DNA of 64,000 bases from NCBI RefSeq assembly GCF_019645875.1, contig NZ_CP081000.1, positions 310,001 through 374,000 on the forward strand, read 5' to 3'. Each line of letters opens with the position of its first letter. Positions within the stretch are counted from its first letter, which is position 1. The notes beneath the pieces were generated by a model. That model worked only from the letters and a program-made list of their open reading frames with translations, was not told the DNA's origin and searched no databases. The DNA comes from Mycolicibacterium senegalense (GTDB taxonomy: Bacteria > Actinomycetota > Actinomycetes > Mycobacteriales > Mycobacteriaceae). Below are positions 42,875-51,314 of the stretch, in pieces. The translations under genes and the position numbers were made by a program.

Positions 42875-45800
42875 ACCGACCAACCAGTTCTCTCTGTCGC
42901 GCCTGCAGGTGATCAACTGGGGCGTGTTCGACGGGTATCACTCGATCCCGTTCAGTCCGCACGGCACCCTGATCACCGGCTCCTCGGGTAGCGGTAAGTC
43001 CTCACTGCTGGATGCGATCTCACTGGCTTTCCTGCCGTCGCACCGCCGCAACTTCAACGCTTCGGGCGATACCACCGCGGCGGGCTCGGGCACCGGCAAG
43101 CGCACGGTGGACAAGTACGTCCGCGGCGCGTGGGGCGAGCGTCGCGAGGGCACCAGCCGCCAGATCATGTACCTGCGCGGGACGGGTCCGGCCTGGTCGG
43201 CGGTCGCGGTCACCTACAGCGATCGCACCGGGCGCTCGGTCACCGGTTTGGTGCTCAAATGGCTTGCCGCCGAGAAAAATTCGGATCCGGGCAGCCGCTA
43301 CTACCTGATCGACGCCGACCGTGACATCTTCGGGTTGTGCAACAGGTGGGCGGCCAACGGGTATGACGCCGCGGTGTTCCGCGATGACGGTTGGACCGGT
43401 GGGCGCAGTGAGAGCCAGTACCTGGCCCAGCTGTACTCCAGCATCGGCATCCGTGCCTCCGACGCTGCCCAGCAGCTGCTCGGCAAGGCGAAATCCCTCA
43501 AAAGTGTCGGCGGCCTGGAGCAATTCGTCCGGGAGTTCATGCTCGACGAGCCGGCCAGCCTCAGCGGCGTAGAGGAAGCACTAGAACAGATCAACCCGCT
43601 GGTCGAGGCCCGCGGCTTGCTCGACGTGGCTCGGCGTAAGCGCAACACCCTGGGCAACATCGCTGCGGTGCAAGCACGTTACGCCGACGAGGCGGCCAAG
43701 TTCGGGGTGATCGACACCATCGACAACGCGATGATCCGCGATTACGTCGACCATGTGCGGCTGGCTCAGGCCGGTCCGGAGATCGCCAATCTCGACGATC
43801 AGATCACCCAACTCGGCGCCCAGCGTGATGAGTTCGGCACCCAGCAGCGTCAGCTGAAGAATGAGCACAATTCCCTCATGGCCCAGATCAACACGGTCAC
43901 CGTGGATCTGGTGCCGCTGCAGCAACGGCTGACCGAGGCCGAGCGGATCAGCGAGGAGGTGTCGCGCCGACGCAGCGCCTACGAGGACAAGGTCACGTCG
44001 CTGGGCCTGACCCCGCCGGACAACGGTGAGGAGTTCTGGTCGCTGCGTGAGACTTTGATGGAGGAAGCCGACCGGCTGCACCGCGAACTGTTCACCGGCA
44101 ACCAGCCCTACGTCGAGGCCTCGGCCAAGGAAGTCCGGGCCCGCGAGGCGCGGGAGAGTGTGGAGGCCGAGCTGGAACGCGTGCAGCGGCTCGGCTCGCC
44201 GCTGCCCAAGACCGAGTACGAGATGCGGGCCCGCATCGCCCGCGCCCTCGACATCTCCGAACGCGATCTGGTGTACGTCGCCGAGTTGATGGAGCTCAAG
44301 CCCGACGAGACGCGGTGGCGGCTGGCCGTCGAAAAGGTGTTGCGCGGCGCGGGATTGCGCTTGCTGGTGCCCGATGCCTACATGGAACGAGCGTTGCGCT
44401 TCGTCAACGAGAACGACATGCGCGGCCGGATCCAGTTGCAGCACGTCCAGCACGGCGCGCAACTGCGTACCCCCGCCCCGGGCACGCTGGCCACCAAACT
44501 CCAGCTGGCCGACCCGACACACGACAGCGCGGTGGAGGCACTCAACGTGGTCGCCGCTGTCGGCGATTACGTGTGTGTCGACGGGCCCGGAGAATTCACC
44601 GAGCAATCCCGTGCGGTCACCGACCAGGGTCTGCGCAAAGACAGCGGTCGGCTCTCGATCAAGGATGACCGCTCGAGGCTGCGACCGTCGGACTACATCT
44701 TCCTCGGCGGCACCGCCGCCAAAGTCGAAGCGCTGCAGGATGATCTGGCGGCCGCGCACGATGTATACCAGGTGGCCCGTACCGCGCGTGAGCGGCTCGA
44801 CGAACACCGCGGTCAGCTGCAATCGCGGGAACGGGCCTGCCGGGCGCTGTGCGATCAGTACATGCAGTGGAGCGACATCGACACCGATTCGGTCGATGAG
44901 ATGCTCGAGCGGCTGCAGGACGAACACGATCTGCTGGTCTCTGACAACCCGGACGCCGAACGGTTGCAACAGCGGGCCGACGAATGCTGGGAGCGGGTGG
45001 AGAAGGTCATCCAGCAGATCGGCTCGCTCAACGAACGTGAGACCGCGCTGGATCGCCGGCGCACCGCGTTGCTGGAGCTGAGCGAGGCCTTGACCGAGCG
45101 GCTCGGGTCCAGTGAGTTCCCGTCGCATGCCCGCGACACGATCGACGGATATGCCGCCGACATCGCGCTGACCCTGGAATTGCTCGAACCTGAGCCGTAC
45201 CGAAACGAGCTGATCCGGGTCATCAGCCGGGAGCGGGATCGGCTGCGGGCGGATCGCAACCGCTCGCACGACGAGCTGGCCGGCATCATGGCCGCCTACG
45301 ACAGCTCGTTCCCGGATGCGATCCCCAACGACAGCGATGTCTTCGACGAGCGAGTGCACGACTATGTGGCGCTGTGCCGTCGGATCGACGAGCGGGAACT
45401 GCCCGACGCCTATGAGCGGATGCAGCGGCTGATCACCGAGCAGGCGCCGGGCGCGATCCTGAACCTGCACATGATCGCCGACAACGAGGCCCGGCGGATC
45501 ACCGAGCAGATCGCCCGGGTGAACACGGGCCTGGGCGCGGTGGAGTTCAACCGCGGCACCCGGCTGACCCTGCACGCCGGGACCCGGCACCTGGCGGCGG
45601 TCGACGAACTGAACGAGAAGGCTCAGCGCATCTCGGCGCGGGTCTCGCTGGTCAGCTTCGGTGACGAGACCGCGATGTTCGAGCAGTACACCGACATTCT
45701 GCAATTGCGAAAGTTGTTGGCCGGCAACACACCCGAGGACCGACAGTGGACCCGCGATGCACTCGATGTGCGCAACCGGTTCGTGTTGTACTGCGAGGAG

Positions 45801-46229
45801 CGCGACGCCGAAACCGGCGAGGTGATCCGCACCTACAGCAACTCCGGTGACAACTCCGGTGGTGAGCAGGAGAAGCTGATGGCGTTCTGCCTGGCCGGGG
45901 CGCTGAGCTTCAACCTGGCCAGCCCGGACAGCAACGACACCCGGCCGCTGTTTGCGCAGCTGATGCTGGACGAGGCGTTCTCCAAGTCGGATCCGCAGTT
46001 CGCCCAGCAGGCGCTCTCGGCGTTCCGAAAGTTCGGCTTCCAGTTGGTGATCGTCTCGACCGTGCAGAACAGCACGACGATCCAGCCCTACATCGACAAC
46101 GTGGTGATGGTGTCCAAGTCCGACGCGTCGGCGCCCAACGCGCGGCCGGTCGCCTCGGTCACCTCGGCATCGATCTCCGAATTCGCCGATCTACGACGGA
46201 CTTCGGGGGACGCGGTACCGAGCGCCTGA
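42867..46229 (+). CDS. jetC: Wadjet/Mks SMC-like ATPase JetC (MksB/EptC-like)
   Basis: A 1120-residue SMC-like ATPase. Walker [10 protein letters not shown] is at residues 38-46; the ABC signature region NSGGEQEK at about 996-1003; Walker [10 protein letters not shown] at about 1032-1040. Long coiled coils flank a central hinge-like segment (about residues 470-600). The start is ATG 42867 ([10 protein letters not shown]), overlapping the jetB stop by 8 bases. In Wadjet these ATPases extrude DNA loops and hand small circular DNA to the JetD nuclease. No jetD follows: 68 bases later the convergent htdX gene ends. EptC is the SMC protein behind plasmid restriction in M. smegmatis. Confidence 0.9.
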   Translation: MAEPTNQFSLSRLQVINWGVFDGYHSIPFSPHGTLITGSSGSGKSSLLDAISLAFLPSHRRNFNASGDTTAAGSGTGKRTVDKYVRGAWGERREGTSRQIMYLRGTGPAWSAVAVTYSDRTGRSVTGLVLKWLAAEKNSDPGSRYYLIDADRDIFGLCNRWAANGYDAAVFRDDGWTGGRSESQYLAQLYSSIGIRASDAAQQLLGKAKSLKSVGGLEQFVREFMLDEPASLSGVEEALEQINPLVEARGLLDVARRKRNTLGNIAAVQARYADEAAKFGVIDTIDNAMIRDYVDHVRLAQAGPEIANLDDQITQLGAQRDEFGTQQRQLKNEHNSLMAQINTVTVDLVPLQQRLTEAERISEEVSRRRSAYEDKVTSLGLTPPDNGEEFWSLRETLMEEADRLHRELFTGNQPYVEASAKEVRAREARESVEAELERVQRLGSPLPKTEYEMRARIARALDISERDLVYVAELMELKPDETRWRLAVEKVLRGAGLRLLVPDAYMERALRFVNENDMRGRIQLQHVQHGAQLRTPAPGTLATKLQLADPTHDSAVEALNVVAAVGDYVCVDGPGEFTEQSRAVTDQGLRKDSGRLSIKDDRSRLRPSDYIFLGGTAAKVEALQDDLAAAHDVYQVARTARERLDEHRGQLQSRERACRALCDQYMQWSDIDTDSVDEMLERLQDEHDLLVSDNPDAERLQQRADECWERVEKVIQQIGSLNERETALDRRRTALLELSEALTERLGSSEFPSHARDTIDGYAADIALTLELLEPEPYRNELIRVISRERDRLRADRNRSHDELAGIMAAYDSSFPDAIPNDSDVFDERVHDYVALCRRIDERELPDAYERMQRLITEQAPGAILNLHMIADNEARRITEQIARVNTGLGAVEFNRGTRLTLHAGTRHLAAVDELNEKAQRISARVSLVSFGDETAMFEQYTDILQLRKLLAGNTPEDRQWTRDALDVRNRFVLYCEERDAETGEVIRTYSNSGDNSGGEQEKLMAFCLAGALSFNLASPDSNDTRPLFAQLMLDEAFSKSDPQFAQQALSAFRKFGFQLVIVSTVQNSTTIQPYIDNVVMVSKSDASAPNARPVASVTSASISEFADLRRTSGDAVPSA

Positions 46230-46237
46230 ATTCGGCC

Positions 46238-46291
46238 GAGCGTGCGCACAGATCGCGAATTCGCGTGAAAACGCGATCTGTACGCACTCTC
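46238..46291. terminator. Hairpin between jetC and htdX
   Basis: Left arm 46238-46257 (begins GAGCGTGCGCACAGATCGCG) and right arm 46272-46291 pair with two mismatches over 20 bases. It lies between two convergent stops and fills nearly the whole gap, so it is a probable bidirectional terminator. It shares GAGCGTGCG with the hairpin at 31608-31650. Confidence 0.6.
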
Positions 46292-46297
46292 GATGGG

Positions 46298-47122
46298 TCA
46301 GAGAGGCTGCACCGTTGCCGACAGGTGCGGGTAGCCCTTGGACAGGTTGCGCAGAGTCAGTTCCCAGCCGTCGGCGTCGCGCTCGACATAGAGTCCGGCC
46401 TTGGCCGGCAGTACCACGGGCTTGGCGAATCGCACCGAGTACTTGACCGCATCGGGGATCTGCCCCTCGATGTTGGCCAGAACCGCTGCCGCGCTGAACA
46501 TCCCGTGCGCGATCACGGTGGGGAAGCCGAACAGCTTGGCGGCGATCGCGTTGGTGTGGATGGGGTTGTGGTCCCCGCCGATCGACGCGTAGTTGCGGAT
46601 CTGGCCTGCGGTGATGCTCAGAACCGCGTTCGGCGGCGGCAGTTTCGGCTGCTTCTGCGGTTCCGGCTTCGGTTCACCGGACAAGCTGGTCTTCTGCTGG
46701 TGCAAAAACGTCGTCACCTGGTGCCACGCCACGTCGTTGCCGACCTTGAGTTCGGTGACGATGTCGACCAGCAGACCCTTGCGGTGCTCGCGCAGGTTCT
46801 CCGCATGCACCGCCGCGCTGACGGTGTCGGTCACCTTGATCGGCTTGTACTGCGTGATGTGGTTTTCGATATGCACCGACCCCATTGCGGCGAACGGGAA
46901 ATCGAAACCGGTGACCAGTGACATCACCGTCGGGAAGGTCAGCGCGAACGGGTAGGTCAGCGGCAGAGTGTCGCCGAACCGCAGCCCGGTCACCTGTGCG
47001 TAGGCCGCCACGTTGGCCGGGTCGATGGGCAGGTCCTGGACCGTGATGGTGTGCGCCGGCAGGCTCTCGGAGCGCGGGATGAACGGCAGGGCACCGACGA
47101 CGGCGCGCAGCATGTTGTTCAC
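46298..47122 (-). CDS. htdX: 3-hydroxyacyl-thioester dehydratase HtdX
   Basis: A 274-residue double-hotdog MaoC-type dehydratase. The hydratase-2 motif is GGDHNPIHTN, with the catalytic Asp-His pair, and is followed by VIAHGMFSAAAV. It matches HtdX (Rv0241c), which interconverts 3-hydroxyacyl and trans-2-enoyl thioesters. GTG start at 47122, four bases after the fabG4 stop; a longer open frame runs antisense into fabG4. With FabG4 it makes a reduction/dehydration pair, possibly an alternative FAS-II or a beta-oxidation module. Confidence 0.93.
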   Translation of the reverse strand: MNNMLRAVVGALPFIPRSESLPAHTITVQDLPIDPANVAAYAQVTGLRFGDTLPLTYPFALTFPTVMSLVTGFDFPFAAMGSVHIENHITQYKPIKVTDTVSAAVHAENLREHRKGLLVDIVTELKVGNDVAWHQVTTFLHQQKTSLSGEPKPEPQKQPKLPPPNAVLSITAGQIRNYASIGGDHNPIHTNAIAAKLFGFPTVIAHGMFSAAAVLANIEGQIPDAVKYSVRFAKPVVLPAKAGLYVERDADGWELTLRNLSKGYPHLSATVQPL

Positions 47123-47126
47123 GTGC

Positions 47127-48479
47127 TCACGCCCCCAGCATGGCCTGGCCGCAGACCCGGATCGTGTTGCCGGTGACCGCATTCGACGCCGGGCTGGCGA
47201 AGTACGCGATCAGCTCGGCCACGTCCACCGGCTTGCCGCCCTGGAACAGCGAGTTCAACCGACGGCCCACCTCTCGGGTGGCCAGCGGGATGGCGTCGGT
47301 CATCTTGGTCTCGATGAAGCCGGGAGCCACCGCGTTGATGGTGATGCCCTTCTCGGCCAGCACCGGGGCCAGAGCCTCGGTGAGCCCGATCATTCCGGCC
47401 TTGGTGGTGGCGTAGTTGGTCTGCCCGCGGTTGCCGGCGATGCCGGCCATCGAAGACAGCCCGATCACCCGGCCGCCCTCGCCGAGCGCCCCGGCTTCCA
47501 CCAGGCCCTCGGTCAGCCGCTGCGGGGCAAGCAGATTCACTGCGATCACCGAATCCCACCGGCTCTCGTCCATGTTGGCCAGCAGCTTGTCGCGGGTGAT
47601 GCCGGCGTTGTTGACCAGCACGTCGACCTTGCCGCCGTGCTGCGCGGTGACGTGGGCGACGATCTGCTCAACCGCGTCATCGGCAGTGACGTCCAGGGTC
47701 AGCGCACTGCCGCCGACCTTCTCGGCGACCTTGCCCAGATCCTCGGCGGCCTGGGGGACGTCCACCGCGACGACGGTCGCGCCGTCCCGCGCGAAGACCT
47801 CGGCGATGGTCGCCCCGATACCGCGGGCCGCGCCGGTCACCACGGCCACCTTGCCGGCCAGCGGCTTGTCCCAGTCGGCAGGCGGGGTCGAATCGGCGGC
47901 GCCCACCCGGTAGACCTGGCCGTCGACGTAGGCCGACTTGGCCGACAGGATGAACCGCAGGGTGGATTCCAGGCCGGTGGCGGCGGGCTTGGCATCGGCG
48001 GCCAGGTACACCAGGGACGCGGTGGCGCCGCGCTGGAGCTCCTTGCCGAGCGAGCGGGTGAAGCCCTCGAGGGCGCGCTGCGCGATCTGGGCGTGGACGC
48101 TGCCGGCCTCATCCGGGGTGGTGCCGATGACGACCACGCGGGCACACGAGGAGAGGTTGCGCAGCACCGGGGTGAAGAACTGGTAGAGCTCTTTGAGCCC
48201 GGCTGCGTCGGCGATGCCGGTGGCGTCGAGCACTACGCCACCGAACGAATCGGCCCAGCGACCGCCGATGTTGTTGGACACGACCTCGTAGTCGTCTGCC
48301 AGGGCGGTGCGCAGAGGTTCGACGACGCGGCCGTCACCGCCGATCAGCAGGGATCCGGCCAACGGCGGATCACCGGCGCGATAGCGGCGCAGGGTCTCGG
48401 GCTGCGGCACGCCCAGCTGCTTGGCCAGGAACGATCCCGGCCCGGAGTTGACCACTTGGGAGAACAGGTCGGAAGCCAC
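47127..48479 (-). CDS. fabG4: 3-oxoacyl-(CoA/ACP) reductase FabG4
   Basis: A 450-residue high-molecular-weight FabG. An N-terminal flavodoxin-like domain (about residues 1-200) precedes a classical SDR domain with [13 protein letters not shown], and the Ser-Tyr-Lys centre in [12 protein letters not shown] and NYATTKAG. FabG4 (Rv0242c) is NADH-dependent and reduces 3-oxoacyl thioesters. ATG at 48479; first gene of the fabG4-htdX operon and divergent from fadA2. The palindrome at 48524-48539 lies 45 bases upstream and probably controls both directions. Confidence 0.94.
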   Translation of the reverse strand: MASDLFSQVVNSGPGSFLAKQLGVPQPETLRRYRAGDPPLAGSLLIGGDGRVVEPLRTALADDYEVVSNNIGGRWADSFGGVVLDATGIADAAGLKELYQFFTPVLRNLSSCARVVVIGTTPDEAGSVHAQIAQRALEGFTRSLGKELQRGATASLVYLAADAKPAATGLESTLRFILSAKSAYVDGQVYRVGAADSTPPADWDKPLAGKVAVVTGAARGIGATIAEVFARDGATVVAVDVPQAAEDLGKVAEKVGGSALTLDVTADDAVEQIVAHVTAQHGGKVDVLVNNAGITRDKLLANMDESRWDSVIAVNLLAPQRLTEGLVEAGALGEGGRVIGLSSMAGIAGNRGQTNYATTKAGMIGLTEALAPVLAEKGITINAVAPGFIETKMTDAIPLATREVGRRLNSLFQGGKPVDVAELIAYFASPASNAVTGNTIRVCGQAMLGA

Positions 48480-48523
48480 TTCAGCTGCCTTTCGCTTCGC
48501 AGTACTGCGTTGTCAATACCGAA

Positions 48524-48539
48524 CTTACTCCAGAGTAAG
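48524..48539. promoter_or_regulatory. Palindromic operator between fabG4 and fadA2
   Basis: CTTACTC-CA-GAGTAAG, perfect 7-bp arms, core TTAC-N6-GTAA. Centred between the divergent fabG4 (45 bases away) and fadA2 (50 bases away) starts. The same core occurs upstream of fadE5 (61400-61417). Confidence 0.65.
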
Positions 48540-48588
48540 AACAGTGGGTAATATGGCCCCGGACAACCCGACAGTGGAGGGCAAACAG

Positions 48589-49890
48589 ATGGCCAACAAC
48601 ACGACCCGGCGACGCGTTGCCGTTTTGGGTGGCAACAGGATTCCGTTCGCACGGTCCGACGGCGCGTATGCCAACGCCTCCAACCAGGACATGTTCACCG
48701 CGGCGCTGGACGGGCTGATCGACCGTTTCGATCTGGCCGGTGAGCGCCTTGGCGCGGTGATCGGTGGTGCGGTGCTCAAGCACAGCCGCGACTTCAACCT
48801 CATGCGTGAATGCGTTCTGGGCAGTTCGTTGTCGCCTTACACGCCCGCGTACGACATCCAGCAGGCGTGCGGCACCGGTCTGCAGGCCGCCACCGCGGCC
48901 GCGAATGCCATTGCGCTGGGGCAATACGATTCTGCGGCGGCAGGCGGAGTGGACACCGCGTCGGACGCGCCGATCGCGTTCGGCAACGACCTGCGTCAGG
49001 TGCTGCTCGGCCTGCGGCGGGCGAAGTCCAACGTCGAGCGGCTGAAGCTTGTCGGCAAGCTGCCGGCCGCACTCGGTGTGGAGATCCCGGTCAACAGCGA
49101 GCCCCGCACCGGTATGTCGATGGGGGAGCACGCCGCGGTCACCGCCAAGAAGATGGGCATCAAGCGCGTCGATCAGGACGAACTTGCCGCCGCCAGCCAC
49201 CGCAACATGGCTGCCGCGTACGACAGCGGATTCTTTGACGACCTGGTCACCCCGTTCCTCGGCCTGTACCGGGACAACAACCTCCGAGCCGATTCCTCGG
49301 TGGAGAAGCTGGCCAAGCTCAAGCCGGTGTTCGGCGTCAAGGCCGGCGACGCGACCATGACCGCGGGCAATTCGACCCCCCTGACCGACGGCGCCTCGGT
49401 GGCGCTGCTGGCCAGTGAGGACTGGGCGCAGGCCCACGGCCACGAGCCGCTGGCCTACTTCGTCGACTCGGAGACCGCCGCCGTGGACTACGTCAACGGG
49501 CCCGACGGCCTGCTGATGGCGCCCACCTATGCGGTGCCTCGGTTGCTGGCCCGCAACGGGCTGACGCTGCAGGATTTCGACTTCTACGAGATCCACGAGG
49601 CGTTCGCCTCGGTGGTCCTGGCCACGCTGGCGGCCTGGGACTCCGACGAGTACTGCAAGGAACGGCTCGGCCTGGACTCCGCGCTGGGCACCATCGACCG
49701 CGCCAAGCTCAACGTCAACGGCTCGTCGCTGGCGGCGGGTCACCCGTTCGCGGCCACCGGTGGCCGGATAGTGGCTCAGTTGGCCAAGCAACTGAGCGAG
49801 AAGAAGAAGGCAACGGGCCAGCCGGTCCGCGGGCTCATCTCGATCTGTGCGGCGGGTGGGCAGGGCGTCGCGGCGATTTTGGAGGCGTAG
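48589..49890 (+). CDS. fadA2: Acetyl-CoA acetyltransferase FadA2 (thiolase)
   Basis: A 433-residue thiolase for the last step of beta-oxidation. The nucleophile Cys is in QQACGTGLQAAT, the catalytic His in NGSSLAAGHPFAATGGR and the second Cys in SICAAGGQGVAA. Start at ATG 48589 (MANNTTRRRVAVLGG), supported by GGAGGG at 48577; an in-frame ATG at 48553 is less likely. Divergent from fabG4-htdX, so reductase, dehydratase and thiolase are probably co-regulated. A 34-bp tandem repeat covers its last codons and stop. Confidence 0.94.
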   Translation: MANNTTRRRVAVLGGNRIPFARSDGAYANASNQDMFTAALDGLIDRFDLAGERLGAVIGGAVLKHSRDFNLMRECVLGSSLSPYTPAYDIQQACGTGLQAATAAANAIALGQYDSAAAGGVDTASDAPIAFGNDLRQVLLGLRRAKSNVERLKLVGKLPAALGVEIPVNSEPRTGMSMGEHAAVTAKKMGIKRVDQDELAAASHRNMAAAYDSGFFDDLVTPFLGLYRDNNLRADSSVEKLAKLKPVFGVKAGDATMTAGNSTPLTDGASVALLASEDWAQAHGHEPLAYFVDSETAAVDYVNGPDGLLMAPTYAVPRLLARNGLTLQDFDFYEIHEAFASVVLATLAAWDSDEYCKERLGLDSALGTIDRAKLNVNGSSLAAGHPFAATGGRIVAQLAKQLSEKKKATGQPVRGLISICAAGGQGVAAILEA

Positions 49891-49959
49891 CTTGCGGAGC
49901 CCGACCATCAGGCTGGAGGCGTAGCTTGCGGAGCCCGACCATCAGCCTGGAGGCGTAGC
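49881..49959 (+). repeat. 34-bp tandem repeat (2.3 copies) over the fadA2 stop
   Basis: Units at 49881-49914 and 49915-49948 are identical apart from one base (GGCT against GCCT near the end), and 49949-49959 begins a third. Each unit starts GGAGGCGTAG, which in the first unit supplies the last fadA2 codons and stop. The other copies are downstream, so the stop-codon region itself has been duplicated. Confidence 0.9.
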
Positions 49960-50059
49960 CCCGTCCTGACCTCCGGAAACTGTGGCCGCGAAAACATCCG
50001 AAAAGTTTGTTTTCGAGATGTGTAACGGCTGCGGCATAGGGGTCGATACATGGGTAGCT

Positions 50060-50099
50060 CCGTGTTGCCGTCTGACCCCCCGACCCGACGGCAACACGG
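50060..50099 (+). terminator. Strong hairpin downstream of fadA2
   Basis: Perfect 13-bp stem CCGTGTTGCCGTC (50060-50072) with 50087-50099 and a C-rich 14-base loop. A TTTT follows at 50110-50113. Likely the fadA2 transcript terminator, or part of an RNA structure ahead of the F6-like RNA. Confidence 0.55.
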
Positions 50100-50165
50100 G
50101 GCACCTAACTTTTAAGTCTCGGCGAAATCGGCCGTACTTTTCTCTGGTTTGAGGGGTACCCGAGG

Positions 50166-50290
50166 CGTACGATCGAGCCTACGACGGGTTCGGGAGTGAC
50201 TGATCCAAAGAGTCGGCATTGGGGTGAAAGTCCGGCTGCGTGAGACAAATTGAGACGCCCCCAAGTGTCCTCCCGAACCCGCCCTTTTTG
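50166..50290 (+). ncRNA. Structured sRNA candidate in the F6 position
   Basis: About 120 bases closed by a perfect 12-bp stem (50185-50196 CGGGTTCGGGAG with 50270-50281), then T5 at 50284-50288: an intrinsic-terminator end. Inside, TTGGGG (50219-50224) pairs with CCCCAA, GCGT with ACGC (about 50238 and 50254), and GACT with AGTC (about 50198 and 50211). Conserved-looking GGTGAAAGTCCGG lies at 50223. M. tuberculosis encodes the SigF-dependent sRNA F6 between fadA2 and fadE5, the same side of fadA2. A -10-like GGGTAC is at 50154, but its -35 is poor. Ends are estimates. Confidence 0.62.
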
Positions 50291-50345
50291 TCTACAGCCC
50301 GCCCCTTCTGGCCCGATCGGTCCGGCCTACGCATAGCGTGGTGCC

Positions 50346-51254
50346 ATGCAGATCAGCCTTATCGCCTCACTGAGTGACACCGGGGGCCGCTCCCCGATCG
50401 ACGCCACCGTAGAGAACCTCGCGCAACTGCGCGAAGAGGGATTCCGGCGGGTCTGGATGACCCAGATGCCCTATGAGCCCGATCTGCTGACCGTCCTCGC
50501 GGTCGCTTTTCGTGAGGTCGACGGGATCGAGGTGGGCACCGGTGTCATCCCCATTCAGAATCAGCACCCGATGCTGCTGGCCCAGCGCGCGCTCACGCTC
50601 AGCCTGATCAGCGGCGGGCGGTTTCTGCTGGGCCTCGGAATGACGCACGCGGCGGTCACCGAGGGCATGTGGGGCATTCCGTGGGACAAGCCGGTCCGCC
50701 GGCTCCGTGAGTACCTGGACGGGCTGCAACCGCTGCTGGCCGGCGAGCCCGCTGATGCGCCGGGCGAAACGGTCACCACGCGCGGCGCACTACAGATCCC
50801 AGGGGCGACGGCACCGGAGGTGTACATCGCCGCGCTGGGGCCGCAGCTGCTCAAGCTCGCCGGCCGCCGCACCGCAGGCACCGTCACGTGGATGACCGGC
50901 CCGACGACGCTGGCCGAGCACGTCGCGCCGACGCTGCGCGAGGCCGCCGGAGAGCGACCGGTTCGGGTGGTCGCCGCGCTTCCGGTCAGCGTCACCGACG
51001 ACGTCGACGGGGCCCGCGCCCAGGCCGCCAAGCAATTCGCGATGTACGGCCATCTGCCGTCCTATCGGGCCATGCTCGACCGGGAGGGCTACGCGGGCCC
51101 CGAGGACGCGGCCATCATCGGCGACGAAAGCACTGTGGCCGAACGCATCCGAGCCCTCGGGACGGTCGGTGTCGATGAGTATGTCGGGGTGGTGTTCGAC
51201 GCGTCGCCCGAAACTCGGGCCCGCACCCGGGCACTGCTGCGCTCACTTTCCTGA
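50346..51254 (+). CDS. LLM-class (F420-dependent type) oxidoreductase
   Basis: A 302-residue luciferase-like TIM-barrel oxidoreductase of the mycobacterial F420-dependent class. It begins with IASLSDTGG, has GTGVIPIQNQHP, FLLGLGMTHAAVTEGMWG and the C-terminal GVDEYVGVVFD. These proteins oxidise or reduce a small molecule with F420 or FMN; the substrate is not predictable. First gene of the fadA2-fadE5 interval, 55 bases after the structured RNA. Convergent with the mmpL gene. Confidence 0.86.
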   Translation: MQISLIASLSDTGGRSPIDATVENLAQLREEGFRRVWMTQMPYEPDLLTVLAVAFREVDGIEVGTGVIPIQNQHPMLLAQRALTLSLISGGRFLLGLGMTHAAVTEGMWGIPWDKPVRRLREYLDGLQPLLAGEPADAPGETVTTRGALQIPGATAPEVYIAALGPQLLKLAGRRTAGTVTWMTGPTTLAEHVAPTLREAAGERPVRVVAALPVSVTDDVDGARAQAAKQFAMYGHLPSYRAMLDREGYAGPEDAAIIGDESTVAERIRALGTVGVDEYVGVVFDASPETRARTRALLRSLS

Positions 51255-51256
51255 CG

Positions 51257-51314
51257 CGAGCAGACGTAAACCTGCCCGAAAAACCGGGTTACAGGGCAGG
51301 TTCATGTCTGGTCG
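51257..51314. repeat. Intergenic hairpin repeat, family A copy 3
   Basis: Left arm 51257-51277 (begins CGAGCAGACGTAAACCTG) and right arm 51294-51314 pair with three mismatches over 21 bases. It sits between convergent stops and overlaps the end of mmpL. The CGA(A/G)CAGACG(C/T)AAA start is shared with copies at 16026 and 62687, though the inner stem differs. Confidence 0.65.

Noticed and set aside
43581..45704. 707-codon open frame antisense to jetC
   Set aside because: High-GC codon usage leaves antisense frames open; the product is low-complexity (Val/Leu/Gln/Arg repeats), while the plus strand has a motif-complete SMC ATPase.
50219..50265. Cobalamin-riboswitch-like GGTGAAAGTCCGG
   Set aside because: The rest of the cobalamin riboswitch core is missing and the downstream gene is an LLM oxidoreductase; a fit to an sRNA with its own terminator is better.
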